DNA of 45,791 bases from Bacteroidales bacterium (GTDB lineage: Bacteria > Bacteroidota > Bacteroidia > Bacteroidales > UBA932): NCBI GenBank assembly GCA_017519865.1, contig JAFWRQ010000019.1:1-45791 (forward strand). Direction: 5' to 3'. The notes under the pieces were generated by a model. It did no database searches and had not been told where the DNA came from. It saw only the letters and a list, made by a program, of their open reading frames with translations. Every line of letters begins with the position of its first letter. The first letter of the stretch is position 1. Made by a program: the position numbers and the translations under genes. Below are positions 1 through 7,766 of the stretch, in pieces.

Positions 1-90
1 CCCTCTGGCCCTCTTTCCCCCTCCCTCCCTTCGTCCTGCCTTCCCGTCCCTTCCCTTCCCTTCTCCCTCTCCTGGCCCTCTTCCTGTGCG
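1..90. other. Pyrimidine-rich tract, no gene
   Basis: The first 90 bases are almost entirely C and T on the plus strand, built from short runs such as CCCTTCC and CCCTCT. No coding frame with recognisable content is present. The tract ends where the first 38-bp palindromic unit begins. A purine-rich tract lies on the far side of the transposase-like gene (about 1421-1560), so the island has pyrimidine and purine tracts at its two ends. Function unknown. It could be slippage-prone filler or an edge of the island. Confidence 0.6.
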
Positions 91-97
91 TTTTTCT

Positions 98-135
98 GCG
101 ACGCTTATAAGTCGGGCGTTTTTTATGCGTCGCGG
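98..135 (+). repeat. REP-like palindromic unit A (upstream copy)
   Basis: This 38-bp unit has terminal inverted arms GCGACGC (98-104) and GCGTCGC (127-133), with the interior motif TATAAGTCGGGCG. It matches the unit at 1383-1420 at 31 of 38 positions by my alignment, in the same orientation and with the same length. It starts exactly 72 bp before unit B at 170. As RNA or single-stranded DNA it would fold into a hairpin. Its place beside a RAYT-like gene suggests a REP element, the kind of substrate RAYT proteins bind. The REP identity is inference; the repeat itself is read directly. Confidence 0.8.
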
Positions 136-169
136 AGGGAAATAGCCTCCAATCCTTGGAAACACTACC

Positions 170-207
170 GCGACGCCAATACAGTAGCCGTTTTATCGGC
201 GTCGCGG
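170..207 (+). repeat. REP-like palindromic unit B (upstream copy)
   Basis: This 38-bp unit has perfect arms; with two flanking bases the stem is CCGCGACGCC (168-177) against GGCGTCGCGG (198-207). Arms and length match the unit at 1311-1348, and the loops differ more (28 of 38 identical overall). It is the inner of two units upstream of the transposase-like gene. An isolated half arm, GCGACG at 227-232, lies between this unit and the gene. Confidence 0.82.
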
Positions 208-320
208 ATAGAGTGCTTGCTATTCTGCGACGAAAAGATTAGATTCGCAGTACTTGAACTATCGTAGCTGCATGCTTCCGTGTATGGATGCTGGGGTTGT
301 AGAGAAATAGAGGATGCACT

Positions 321-1304
321 ATGCGAAAGACTTATCATTGTTGTGTCACCTCCCATGACGAGGTGATGTTCAGGGACGAGGAGGATTTCGTCCACGGTTT
401 CAACTGTTATGCGTCTGCCGTCCTGGAGACGGAGAGCCGTCACCTTGCTGACGGGTTTATGACTTCACATACGCATTTTGGATTGCAGACCGACCGGTAT
501 TCCGACGTAATCGGCAAGTACCGGTATTCCTATTCGCGTTATTTCAATGCAAAATACGGCAGACGTGGCAGGCTTGGCCTCAAGGATTACCTGCATCTCG
601 AACTTGACGGCTTGTACCATATCCAGTCCTGCCTAAGTTATATTATGCGGCAAGGCCTGCATCACGGCATCACCTCTACACCTTTCGGTTATCCGTATTG
701 TTCTGTCAATGTGATCTTTCAGAGGGAGTTGGGGAAGTACTCAACTACTCAGTTGCTGCCTGAATCAAGAAGATACAAGTATTTGCCGTCCCATGTGGTG
801 ATACCTCCGACATACAGGATGGACCGCTCCGGGCTATTGCTCCGGGAGGATATAGTCGATGTCAAGTACGTGGAAGAGATTTATCTTTCTCCGCGTAATT
901 TCCTCTATCAGATGAACCGTGTTTCCGATGACAGGTGGGAGTTGGAGCAGCGTGAAGAGAAGTCGTCCTCTCCCGTCATAACGCTGGAACTGATCGAGGG
1001 GGCAGGCTCTCCGGACGATATCAGGAAGATGAGATTCAATGAACAAGGCCGTGCAGACAAGCGGCGGATGACTGATATTGAACTATGTTCGCTGATAGAC
1101 AAGCACTATCTGCCAAGTATATATGAGGGTTCACGTTCACCCGTATCGATATACGGTTTGTCCCTTTCGTCCAGAAATGCTCTGGCAAACCGCATCTGGG
1201 AGGACGTGAGATCAATGCAGGCACGGCGTCAGGACAGGTACCCCTCGAAGACCGTTACTGAAGGGCAATTGATACGTTGCCTGGCATTGCGATATCCTTA
1301 TTGA
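321..1304 (+). CDS. RAYT-like HUH/Y1 transposase (REP-associated tyrosine transposase family)
   Basis: The 327-residue product resembles the Y1/TnpA_REP group of single-strand DNA nucleases. The family's HUH metal motif appears as HTH at residues 50-52 (context TSHTHF). It is followed by the typical RYFNAKYGRRGRL block (73-85) and a helix SYIMRQGLHHG whose Tyr107 is the candidate nucleophile, then PFGYPYCS at 121-128. About 190 residues after this core have no assignable domain; classical RAYTs are shorter. Family members cleave and join REP hairpins, and four hairpin units flank this gene. Its base composition looks lower in GC than the neighbouring genes, which fits horizontal origin. The frame is intact. 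The start follows an A-rich leader without a clear Shine-Dalgarno. The RAYT family call is fairly firm; activity and substrate are inferred. Confidence 0.75.
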   Translation: MRKTYHCCVTSHDEVMFRDEEDFVHGFNCYASAVLETESRHLADGFMTSHTHFGLQTDRYSDVIGKYRYSYSRYFNAKYGRRGRLGLKDYLHLELDGLYHIQSCLSYIMRQGLHHGITSTPFGYPYCSVNVIFQRELGKYSTTQLLPESRRYKYLPSHVVIPPTYRMDRSGLLLREDIVDVKYVEEIYLSPRNFLYQMNRVSDDRWELEQREEKSSSPVITLELIEGAGSPDDIRKMRFNEQGRADKRRMTDIELCSLIDKHYLPSIYEGSRSPVSIYGLSLSSRNALANRIWEDVRSMQARRQDRYPSKTVTEGQLIRCLALRYPY

Positions 1305-1310
1305 CCGGAC

Positions 1311-1348
1311 GCGACGCCGAAGAATTGCCTGTTATTTCGGCGTCGCGG
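1311..1348 (+). repeat. REP-like palindromic unit B (downstream copy)
   Basis: This 38-bp unit begins 6 bp after the transposase-like stop codon. Arms GCGACGCCGAA (1311-1321) and TTCGGCGTCGC (1336-1346) are perfectly complementary over 11 bp. It is the same length and orientation as the upstream unit B and lies exactly 72 bp before the downstream unit A. It could also act as a transcript-end hairpin, but it lacks a T run. Confidence 0.82.
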
Positions 1349-1382
1349 AGGGGAACAACTCGAAAACGCCCCATTTCCAGCC

Positions 1383-1420
1383 ACGACGCCTATAAGACGG
1401 GCGAGATATATGCGTCGCGG
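1383..1420 (+). repeat. REP-like palindromic unit A (downstream copy)
   Basis: This 38-bp unit has arms CGACGC (1384-1389) and GCGTCG (1412-1417) and the interior TATAAGACGGGCG, shared with the unit at 98-135 apart from one base. The order across the island is A-B-gene-B-A, with all units in the same orientation. The 34-bp spacers inside each pair both begin AGGGRAA or AGGGGAA. Confidence 0.8.
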
Positions 1421-1632
1421 TAAAATAGCTCCGGCACGGGGAACTGCGGGGGCGGTGGCATAGAGGGTAGTGAAAGGATGGCGGGGAAAGAGTGGTATAG
1501 AGGAGCTGTGGGAACGGGAGATGCAGGGACGACGGTTGGAGAATGGAGAAAAATGTGTAAATTTGTTGAATACAAGGGAAAGGATTTTGGATTGTGATGA
1601 AAGAATTGAGTCGGACAGTTGTATATTAAGAT
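1421..1632. other. Purine-rich non-coding stretch before clpP
   Basis: No supported gene lies between the last palindromic unit and clpP. The plus strand from about 1436 to 1560 is strongly G/A-rich with many GGGA, GAGG and GAAAG runs. The last 70 bases turn AT-rich and must hold the clpP promoter; TTTTGG near 1575 and TATATTAAG near 1622 are only weak matches to the Bacteroidota promoter, so none is assigned. In Bacteroides, trigger factor (tig) usually sits directly before clpP; here the RAYT island occupies that place. Confidence 0.5.
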
Positions 1633-2301
1633 ATGAAAGAATTCGACAAATATGCGAGGATGGAGCGTGGAATCAGCTCCATGACCCTGCACCGCTTCGA
1701 GTCGGCATACGACTCGTACATCAACCCTACGATTATCGAGGAGCGCAAGCTCAACGTCGCGTCGATGGACGTTTTCAGCCGCCTTATGATGGACCGCATC
1801 ATCTTCCTGGGCGTGCCGATCGACGACGACGTGGCCAACATAATCCAGGCGCAGCTGCTGTTCCTGGCATCCACCGACCCGACGGCCGACATCTCGCTTT
1901 ACCTGAACACTCCCGGAGGTCAGGTGAGCAGCGGCCTCGGCATCTATGATACTATGCAGCTGGTCGAGCCCGACGTGGCGACCATCTGCACCGGCCAGGC
2001 CGCGTCCATGGGCGCCGTGCTGCTGTGCGCCGGCGCGCCCGGCAAGCGCTCGGCGCTGCCGCACTCCAAGGTGCTGATCCATCAGCCCCTCGGAGGCGCC
2101 AAGGGCCAGGCCAGCGACATCCTCATCGCCGCCAAGGAGATTGAAAAGTCCCGTGCCGAACTTGTCGGCATCATCGCCGAACACACCGGTCAGCCTTATG
2201 ACAGGGTCTTCGCCGATGCCGACCGCGACTTCTGGATGACCGCCCAGGAGGCCAAGGAGTATGGCATGGTCGACGATATCCTCACCCGTAAAAAGAAATA
2301 G
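1633..2301 (+). CDS. clpP: ATP-dependent Clp protease proteolytic subunit ClpP
   Basis: This is the serine peptidase core of the cytosolic Clp protease, which degrades unfolded and tagged proteins fed to it by ClpX or ClpA/C. The 222-residue product carries the full catalytic triad: Ser125 in GQAASMGA, His150 in LIHQPLGG and Asp199 in DADRDF. The spacing matches E. coli ClpP (111/136/185) with a constant offset of 14. The N-terminal 25 or so residues correspond to the propeptide region. The oligomerisation handle and LNTPGG strand are present. It lies 2 bp upstream of clpX, so the two are cotranscribed and made together. Nothing is odd except the accessory island directly upstream. Confidence 0.97.
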   Translation: MKEFDKYARMERGISSMTLHRFESAYDSYINPTIIEERKLNVASMDVFSRLMMDRIIFLGVPIDDDVANIIQAQLLFLASTDPTADISLYLNTPGGQVSSGLGIYDTMQLVEPDVATICTGQAASMGAVLLCAGAPGKRSALPHSKVLIHQPLGGAKGQASDILIAAKEIEKSRAELVGIIAEHTGQPYDRVFADADRDFWMTAQEAKEYGMVDDILTRKKK

Positions 2302-2303
2302 GC

Positions 2304-3539
2304 ATGGCCGGTTCGAAAAAGAATGGCGGCCAGGGCCGTCACTGCTGCTTCTGCGGCCGCGGCGAGGACGAAGTCGCGCTGCTGCTCAGCGGCATCGACG
2401 GCTACATCTGCGCCGACTGCGCCAAGATGGCAGCCGACTACGTCTCCGAGTTGGAGCACAAGCATGAGCAGGAGGCTCCCGCCATCCAAGTGGGCGAACT
2501 CCAGAAACCCAAGGCCATCAAGGAGTATCTCGACCAGTATGTCATCGGTCAGGACCGCGCAAAGAAACTCCTCTCCGTCGCCGTCTACAACCATTACAAA
2601 CGTATCAACCACAACCTCGTGGAAAAACCCGACGACGGAGTTGAACTCGAGAAGTCCAACATCCTGATGGTTGGCCCTACCGGCACTGGTAAAACTTTGA
2701 TGGCCAGGACTATAGCCAAGATGCTGGACGTCCCGTTCACCATAGTCGACGCCACGGTTCTTACCGAGGCCGGCTATGTGGGTGAGGATGTGGAAAGCAT
2801 ACTTACCAGGCTCCTTCAGGAGTCGGATTATGACGTAAAGAAGGCCGAGCGCGGCATCGTCTTCATCGACGAGATCGACAAGATAGCCCGCAAGAGCGAC
2901 AATCCTTCCATCACACGCGATGTTTCAGGTGAGGGTGTCCAGCAGGCCATGCTCAAGCTCCTCGAGGGCAATGTCGTCAACGTACCACCGAAGGGCGGAC
3001 GCAAGCATCCCGAGCAGGACTTCGTCCACGTCAATACCGAGAACATCCTCTTCATTTGCGGGGGTGCCTTCGAGGGCATTGAACGCCGCATAGCTCAGCG
3101 CCTCAACACTCAGGTCATCGGCTTCAGCGCCCAGGGCAAGCAACGCATCGACAAGGATAATCTTCTTCAGTACGTCTCCGCCATGGATCTGCGCGGCTAC
3201 GGTCTCATCCCCGAAATCATCGGCCGCCTGCCCGTCATCACTTACCTCGACGCCCTTGACCGCGACACTTTGAAACGGATCCTTACCGAGCCCAAGAACG
3301 CTATCCTGAGGCAGTACGAGAAGATATTCGAGATCGACGGCATCAAACTCGTCATCGACTCTGAGGTTCTGGACCTCATCGTCGACACCTCGATCAAGAA
3401 CAAACTCGGCGCCCGAGGCCTTCGCAGCATCTGCGAGCAGATCATGAATGACGCCATGTACGAAGCCCCGTCATCCGGCAAGAAGTCATTCCATCTCACC
3501 CTCGACTACGCCAAGTCCAAACTCGAGAATCAGATATAA
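2304..3539 (+). CDS. clpX: Clp protease ATP-binding unfoldase ClpX
   Basis: This AAA+ unfoldase recognises substrates, threads them into ClpP and can act alone as a remodeller. The 411-residue protein starts with the zinc-binding domain (Cys14, Cys17, Cys36, Cys39). Next come Walker A GPTGTGKT (124-131), the pore loop GYVGED (157-162), Walker B IVFIDEID (185-192) and the RKH pore loop (233-235). Length and domain order are typical. An extra Cys15 beside the zinc ligand Cys14 is a minor variation. The gene ends just before a strong bidirectional terminator. Confidence 0.97.
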   Translation: MAGSKKNGGQGRHCCFCGRGEDEVALLLSGIDGYICADCAKMAADYVSELEHKHEQEAPAIQVGELQKPKAIKEYLDQYVIGQDRAKKLLSVAVYNHYKRINHNLVEKPDDGVELEKSNILMVGPTGTGKTLMARTIAKMLDVPFTIVDATVLTEAGYVGEDVESILTRLLQESDYDVKKAERGIVFIDEIDKIARKSDNPSITRDVSGEGVQQAMLKLLEGNVVNVPPKGGRKHPEQDFVHVNTENILFICGGAFEGIERRIAQRLNTQVIGFSAQGKQRIDKDNLLQYVSAMDLRGYGLIPEIIGRLPVITYLDALDRDTLKRILTEPKNAILRQYEKIFEIDGIKLVIDSEVLDLIVDTSIKNKLGARGLRSICEQIMNDAMYEAPSSGKKSFHLTLDYAKSKLENQI

Positions 3540-3542
3540 GAA

Positions 3543-3575
3543 AGAATCCTGCGGATATCCGCAGGATTCTTTTTA
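3543..3575. terminator. Bidirectional intrinsic terminator between clpX and the M20 dipeptidase gene
   Basis: A perfect 28-bp palindrome (3543-3570, centre GGATATCC) is followed by a T run on the plus strand and preceded by an A-rich stretch that gives a U run on the minus strand. It sits between two convergent genes, and the minus-strand stop codon (3573-3575) lies in the T run. It should end both transcripts. Confidence 0.9.
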
Positions 3576-4919
3576 ATAATACTTGTAGAAGAGTGCGATG
3601 GACTCCATTCCGGCGAAGAACTGCCGCAGCAGGTAGCTCTCGTTGGGGGAGTGGATGGTGTCGCGCTCGAGGCCGAAGCCCATCAGCAGCGGGTCGATGC
3701 CGAGGATCTTCTGGACCTCGGCGAGGACCGCGATGCTGCCGCCGCCGCGCGAGGGGACAGGCTCGATGCCGTAGACCTCGGTCATGGCGCGCGCGGCGGC
3801 CTTGTAGGCCTCGGAACTGATGGGGATCAGGAAGCCGTCGCCGCCTTCGCACTCCTTGACCTCGACCTTGACGCACTTGGGAGCGATGGACTTGAAATGC
3901 CTGGCGAACAGTTTGGTGATCTCGCCGCTCTGCTGGTCGGGAACCAGGCGCATGGATATCTTGGCGTGGGCTTCGGACGGGAGGACCGTCTTGGCGCCCT
4001 CGCCGGTGTAGCCGCCCCAGATGCCGCAGACGTCCAAGCACGGGCGGATGCCGGTGCGCTCGAGGGTGGTATAGCCCTTCTCTCCGCATATGTCCTTGAT
4101 GTCCAGGAACTCCTTGTACTCCTTGAGGTCGAACGGGGCGCGGGCCAGCATCTTGCGGTCGGCCCGGGACAACTCTACGACCTTGTCGTAGAAACCGGGG
4201 ACGTTCACGCGTCCGTCGGCGTCATGGAGTGTCGCAATCATCTCGCATAGGACGTTGATGGGGTTGGCCACTGCTCCGCCGTAATGGCCGGAATGGAGGT
4301 CCTTGTTGGGTCCTACGACCTTGACCTCGAGGTACGAGAGGCCGCGCATTCCGCAGTTGATGGACGGGACCTTCTCGGAGATCATCGTCGTATCGGAGAC
4401 CAGGCAGACATCCGCTGCCAGGCGTTTTTTATTGGCCTTGATCCATTTGGGGAGGTTGGGACTGCCAATCTCCTCCTCGCCCTCGAACATGAACTTGACG
4501 TTGTGGCGGAGCTGTCCGGTGCAGACCAGGTACTCGAAAGCCTTGACGTGCATGAAGAGCTGGCCCTTGTCGTCGTTGGCGCCGCGACCCCAGATGGCCC
4601 CGTCATGTATGACGGGCTCGAAGGGGTCTGTGCGCCACTTCTCCAGCGGCTCAGGCGGCTGTACGTCATAGTGGCCATAGACCAGCACGGTCTTGAGGGC
4701 CGGGTCGACGATCTTCTCGCCGTACACGACGGGATTGCCGTCGGACGGCGAGACCTCGGCGAAGTCCGCCCCGGCCTCCATCAGGAGTACTGCAAGACGC
4801 TCGGCGCAGCGCCGCATGTCTTCCTTGTGCTCAGCCTTGGCGCTGATGGAGGGGATACGCAGGAGCGAAAAGAGTTCCTCGTAGAAACGCTCCTTGTTCT
4901 GTTCGATGTATTCTTTCAT
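3573..4919 (-). CDS. M20 family metallodipeptidase (cytosolic)
   Basis: This is a predicted two-zinc peptidase that splits dipeptides or short peptides in the cytosol; no signal peptide is present. Family landmarks in the 448-residue protein are the metal/catalytic pair His83 and Asp85 (YGHYDVQPP), the bridging Asp in GRGANDDKG (about 116-117), the catalytic and metal Glu149/Glu150 in EGEEEIGS, Asp176 in VSDTT and the C-terminal metal His in RDTIHSPNE. This pattern fits the carnosinase/PepV-like dipeptidase branch rather than DapE or ArgE, though substrate cannot be fixed by eye. It is the last gene of a four-gene peptidase operon, 6 bp after the S9 gene, and would finish dipeptides released by the exported peptidases. 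Confidence 0.9.
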   Translation of the reverse strand: MKEYIEQNKERFYEELFSLLRIPSISAKAEHKEDMRRCAERLAVLLMEAGADFAEVSPSDGNPVVYGEKIVDPALKTVLVYGHYDVQPPEPLEKWRTDPFEPVIHDGAIWGRGANDDKGQLFMHVKAFEYLVCTGQLRHNVKFMFEGEEEIGSPNLPKWIKANKKRLAADVCLVSDTTMISEKVPSINCGMRGLSYLEVKVVGPNKDLHSGHYGGAVANPINVLCEMIATLHDADGRVNVPGFYDKVVELSRADRKMLARAPFDLKEYKEFLDIKDICGEKGYTTLERTGIRPCLDVCGIWGGYTGEGAKTVLPSEAHAKISMRLVPDQQSGEITKLFARHFKSIAPKCVKVEVKECEGGDGFLIPISSEAYKAAARAMTEVYGIEPVPSRGGGSIAVLAEVQKILGIDPLLMGFGLERDTIHSPNESYLLRQFFAGMESIALFYKYY

Positions 4920-4925
4920 AATGCT

Positions 4926-7766
4926 TTAATCTTCAGTAAGTTCGAATCCGAAATACTCTCCCTTGCGGGCCGTGGGCACTCCGGTCTTCATCCAGGCGGG
5001 CATAGGATCGCCCTTCAGATAGTGGTCGAAGAACTGCTGCAGGCGGACAGAGAGGTCCTTGGCGTTGCGTCTCTCTCCGAGATTGTGGGCTTCGTTGTTG
5101 TACTCCAGCAGCCACGCGGGATGACCGAAACGGCGCAGTGCCATGAAGAACTCGATGCCCTGATACCACGGAACCGCTCCGTCATTGTCATTGTGCATGA
5201 TGAGCACCGGGGTAGTGACGTTCTGGGTATGGAAGATGGGAGAATTCTCGATGTAGAGGTCCAGGCCGCCCTCGTCCCAGAGGGACTTTCCGATGCGGCT
5301 CTGGCCGTGCTCGTACTGCATCGCGCGGACCATTCCGGACTCCCAGCGTATGCCGCCGTACGCGCTGGTCATGTTGCCGACAGGGGCTCCGGCCCCGGCC
5401 GCGGCGAACATATTGGTGCGCGTCACGAGATATGCCGTCTGATAGCCTCCCCAACTCTGTCCCTGGATGGCCATCTTGTCCTTGTCGATGAACGGGAACT
5501 GCTCGCACATCGCTTCGGCGCCCGAGCAGATGCAGTTGTAGGCGCTCTCACCGGGATGGCCATCCACATAGACGATGTCCGGGACGAACACTACGTACCC
5601 GCGGCTGGCAAAGAACGTGAGATTGACCGTAGAACGGCTCGGAGCGGGAGCGACATAGTTGTACAGGGTCTCGGAGTTCTTCTCATAGAAGTAGATGATC
5701 ATCGGATACTTCTTCGTTGGATCGAGATTCTCCGGGGTCAGGAGTATGCCGTCGAGGGGCGTGCCGTCGTAGGCTTTCCAATGGACCAGGCGCTTGTCGG
5801 CCCAGTTGTACTCGGCCTGCTGGGGATTGATGGAGGACCACTTCTTCTCCGAAGCCCAGCGGTCGGTGGTGGTATAGACATCGGGGGAGTTCTTGTAATC
5901 GCCTTTGCGATAGACGAATAAGTCTGTATCCTTGGCCTTGGCAATGCTGCTCAGGGAGTACTTGCCGGCAAAGCAACTCTTGAGTCCCGGTTTGTCTGCG
6001 GAGATGGTGGCGACGCCGTTCTCCTTGGTGGTGCGGTCGAAGACGGTGAGGAAAACCTCCTCCTTCTTCCCGATGGTCTTGGACACTCCGACACGCGAGA
6101 GCGCGGCAGGTATGTCACTGCGGACATAATTGGCGTAGGATAGCTGGAGATTGCCGCTGCGGCCCTTGCCTTCGGTCATGTTGACTGCATATTTGCCGTC
6201 GGGCTGGATCTTCCAGATGTCGTACTTGTCGGAAAGCAGGAAGGCCTCGTCGTTATCCATCCAGTGGGGACGGTCTACGGACGGTGGCGGGGCGGGATGG
6301 TCGTCCTCGTCATCATAGAAAGGCACTCCGGCCGCGGCGGTGACGTTGACGCTGACACCGTCCGCCATGCGGTAGGTGTGCCAGCCGAGGTCATCATCGC
6401 TGAACCAATAGAGATACTTGCCTGCAGGCGAGATGCTTGCAGAGCCGTTCAGCTGCTTGAACAGGCATTTGCTTTCGCCGGTATTCATGTCCACCAGATA
6501 GATGTCCTGGAAACTGTTGCTGTCCCAGGTGGAACTGATCTGGTAGGGTTTGTTGTCGCGTACGACTGCCCACTGGCCCTCGGCTCCGTCGAAATAACTG
6601 ACGCTGGCGGTGAGTTCGTGGTTGAGACGGATGATGCGGTGACGGTTTGTTCCCAGGTTGATGACGGACTCGTATGTAGCGGTCCTGAGCTGGGAAGCGC
6701 GGGCCTTCTGGATGGGCGGAGTCATGTAGATGTCGTACGCCCAGATATCGAGCTGCGCGGTCTCGAAGTCCACGATGGTGGTGTCTTTCGGAGGCAGGCA
6801 CTCAGCCACTCCGAGCAGGACGCGCGAAGAGTTCCTGGAGAATGAGGGAGAGGCGTTCTCGGTCACGCAAAGGCCTCCGTCGAGGCTGTAGTCCTGCGGG
6901 ATAAGCTCCTCGACATTTTCCACGAGGGTGGCCTTGCGGCCCTTGCCCTGGATGAGTTCCTCGTAAAGTATGACCGAGCAGTGTTTGTTGCCGGTGGCAT
7001 TGGAGTCGGCAGACGCCAGGAATACGAGTTTGTCGCCCGGATCGTTGAATGTGGGTGTAGAATAGTATTTCTTGCCCTCGGAGAGGGTCTTGCGGCTCAT
7101 GTCGGGAAGTTTGAAGAGAGCGACCTCGTCCTTCGTCAGTGAGTCCTTCTTGTCTTTTTTGAATACGACGGCAAGCCTGTCACCGAAGCGGTCGAAGGCG
7201 TATTTGTCGACATTGCGCAGGGTGTCGCTGCGCTGGGAGCCCAGGTCGAGGATGACCGTGATGTTCTCAGCCTTCGGAGCAGGTTTGACGGTGTCGGGAA
7301 CCTCTTTCTTCCATTCGGTCTGGAAGGCTACGAGATTGCGCCTCTCAAGGCTTGACCTGAAAGTGCTGACATTGGCTATCTTGCGCAGGGTCAGGGAGTT
7401 GAGGTCTACGATCCCGAGGCTGTCCTTGGGCATCTCATCGGCTTTTTTCTTGTCTATGCGGCCCTGGCGTGTGGCGGCATAAGGGGCTTTGATGGTGAAG
7501 ACGGCCCAGCGGCCGTCGCGCGAGACGGAGGCGGCTCCGCCGCGCTCCACGCGCAGCTCGCGGCCTGTGGCCGTCTCGACGATCACCAGCTCGGCATCGC
7601 CCTGCTGGGGAGTAATCTGATAGGTCATGATGCGGCCGTCATCGGTGATGGTCGGCGCGGTCGTGCTCTGCCAGCCGTCATAGACGCTGTGGTCGAGCAC
7701 TTTCTTCTGGGCGGTGGCGGCTATGCATAGGAGCATGCAGGCCGCCAGGGTTAAAGTCCGTTTCAT
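4926..7766 (-). CDS. Secreted S9 family (prolyl oligopeptidase-like) serine peptidase
   Basis: The 946-residue exported peptidase has a Sec signal peptide (about residues 1-19, cleavage near ATA-Q), then a long beta-propeller region and a C-terminal alpha/beta-hydrolase. The nucleophile is near Ser771 (GQSWGGYQ), the acid Asp is in HNDNDGAVP (about 862) and His is near 894 in NNEAHNLG. About 50 residues follow the His, ending in a short charged tail. The propeller is larger than in DPP IV, which suggests a different size or sequence preference, but the exact specificity cannot be read. Its start overlaps the stop of the upstream DPP IV-like gene by 4 bp, so the two are translationally coupled. 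Confidence 0.9.
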   Translation of the reverse strand: MKRTLTLAACMLLCIAATAQKKVLDHSVYDGWQSTTAPTITDDGRIMTYQITPQQGDAELVIVETATGRELRVERGGAASVSRDGRWAVFTIKAPYAATRQGRIDKKKADEMPKDSLGIVDLNSLTLRKIANVSTFRSSLERRNLVAFQTEWKKEVPDTVKPAPKAENITVILDLGSQRSDTLRNVDKYAFDRFGDRLAVVFKKDKKDSLTKDEVALFKLPDMSRKTLSEGKKYYSTPTFNDPGDKLVFLASADSNATGNKHCSVILYEELIQGKGRKATLVENVEELIPQDYSLDGGLCVTENASPSFSRNSSRVLLGVAECLPPKDTTIVDFETAQLDIWAYDIYMTPPIQKARASQLRTATYESVINLGTNRHRIIRLNHELTASVSYFDGAEGQWAVVRDNKPYQISSTWDSNSFQDIYLVDMNTGESKCLFKQLNGSASISPAGKYLYWFSDDDLGWHTYRMADGVSVNVTAAAGVPFYDDEDDHPAPPPSVDRPHWMDNDEAFLLSDKYDIWKIQPDGKYAVNMTEGKGRSGNLQLSYANYVRSDIPAALSRVGVSKTIGKKEEVFLTVFDRTTKENGVATISADKPGLKSCFAGKYSLSSIAKAKDTDLFVYRKGDYKNSPDVYTTTDRWASEKKWSSINPQQAEYNWADKRLVHWKAYDGTPLDGILLTPENLDPTKKYPMIIYFYEKNSETLYNYVAPAPSRSTVNLTFFASRGYVVFVPDIVYVDGHPGESAYNCICSGAEAMCEQFPFIDKDKMAIQGQSWGGYQTAYLVTRTNMFAAAGAGAPVGNMTSAYGGIRWESGMVRAMQYEHGQSRIGKSLWDEGGLDLYIENSPIFHTQNVTTPVLIMHNDNDGAVPWYQGIEFFMALRRFGHPAWLLEYNNEAHNLGERRNAKDLSVRLQQFFDHYLKGDPMPAWMKTGVPTARKGEYFGFELTED

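Noticed and set aside
4284-5921. 545-codon open frame on the plus strand, antisense to the M20 and S9 genes
   Set aside because: It runs through two genes with clear catalytic motifs on the other strand. Its translation has no domain and a composition typical of antisense frames in high-GC DNA.
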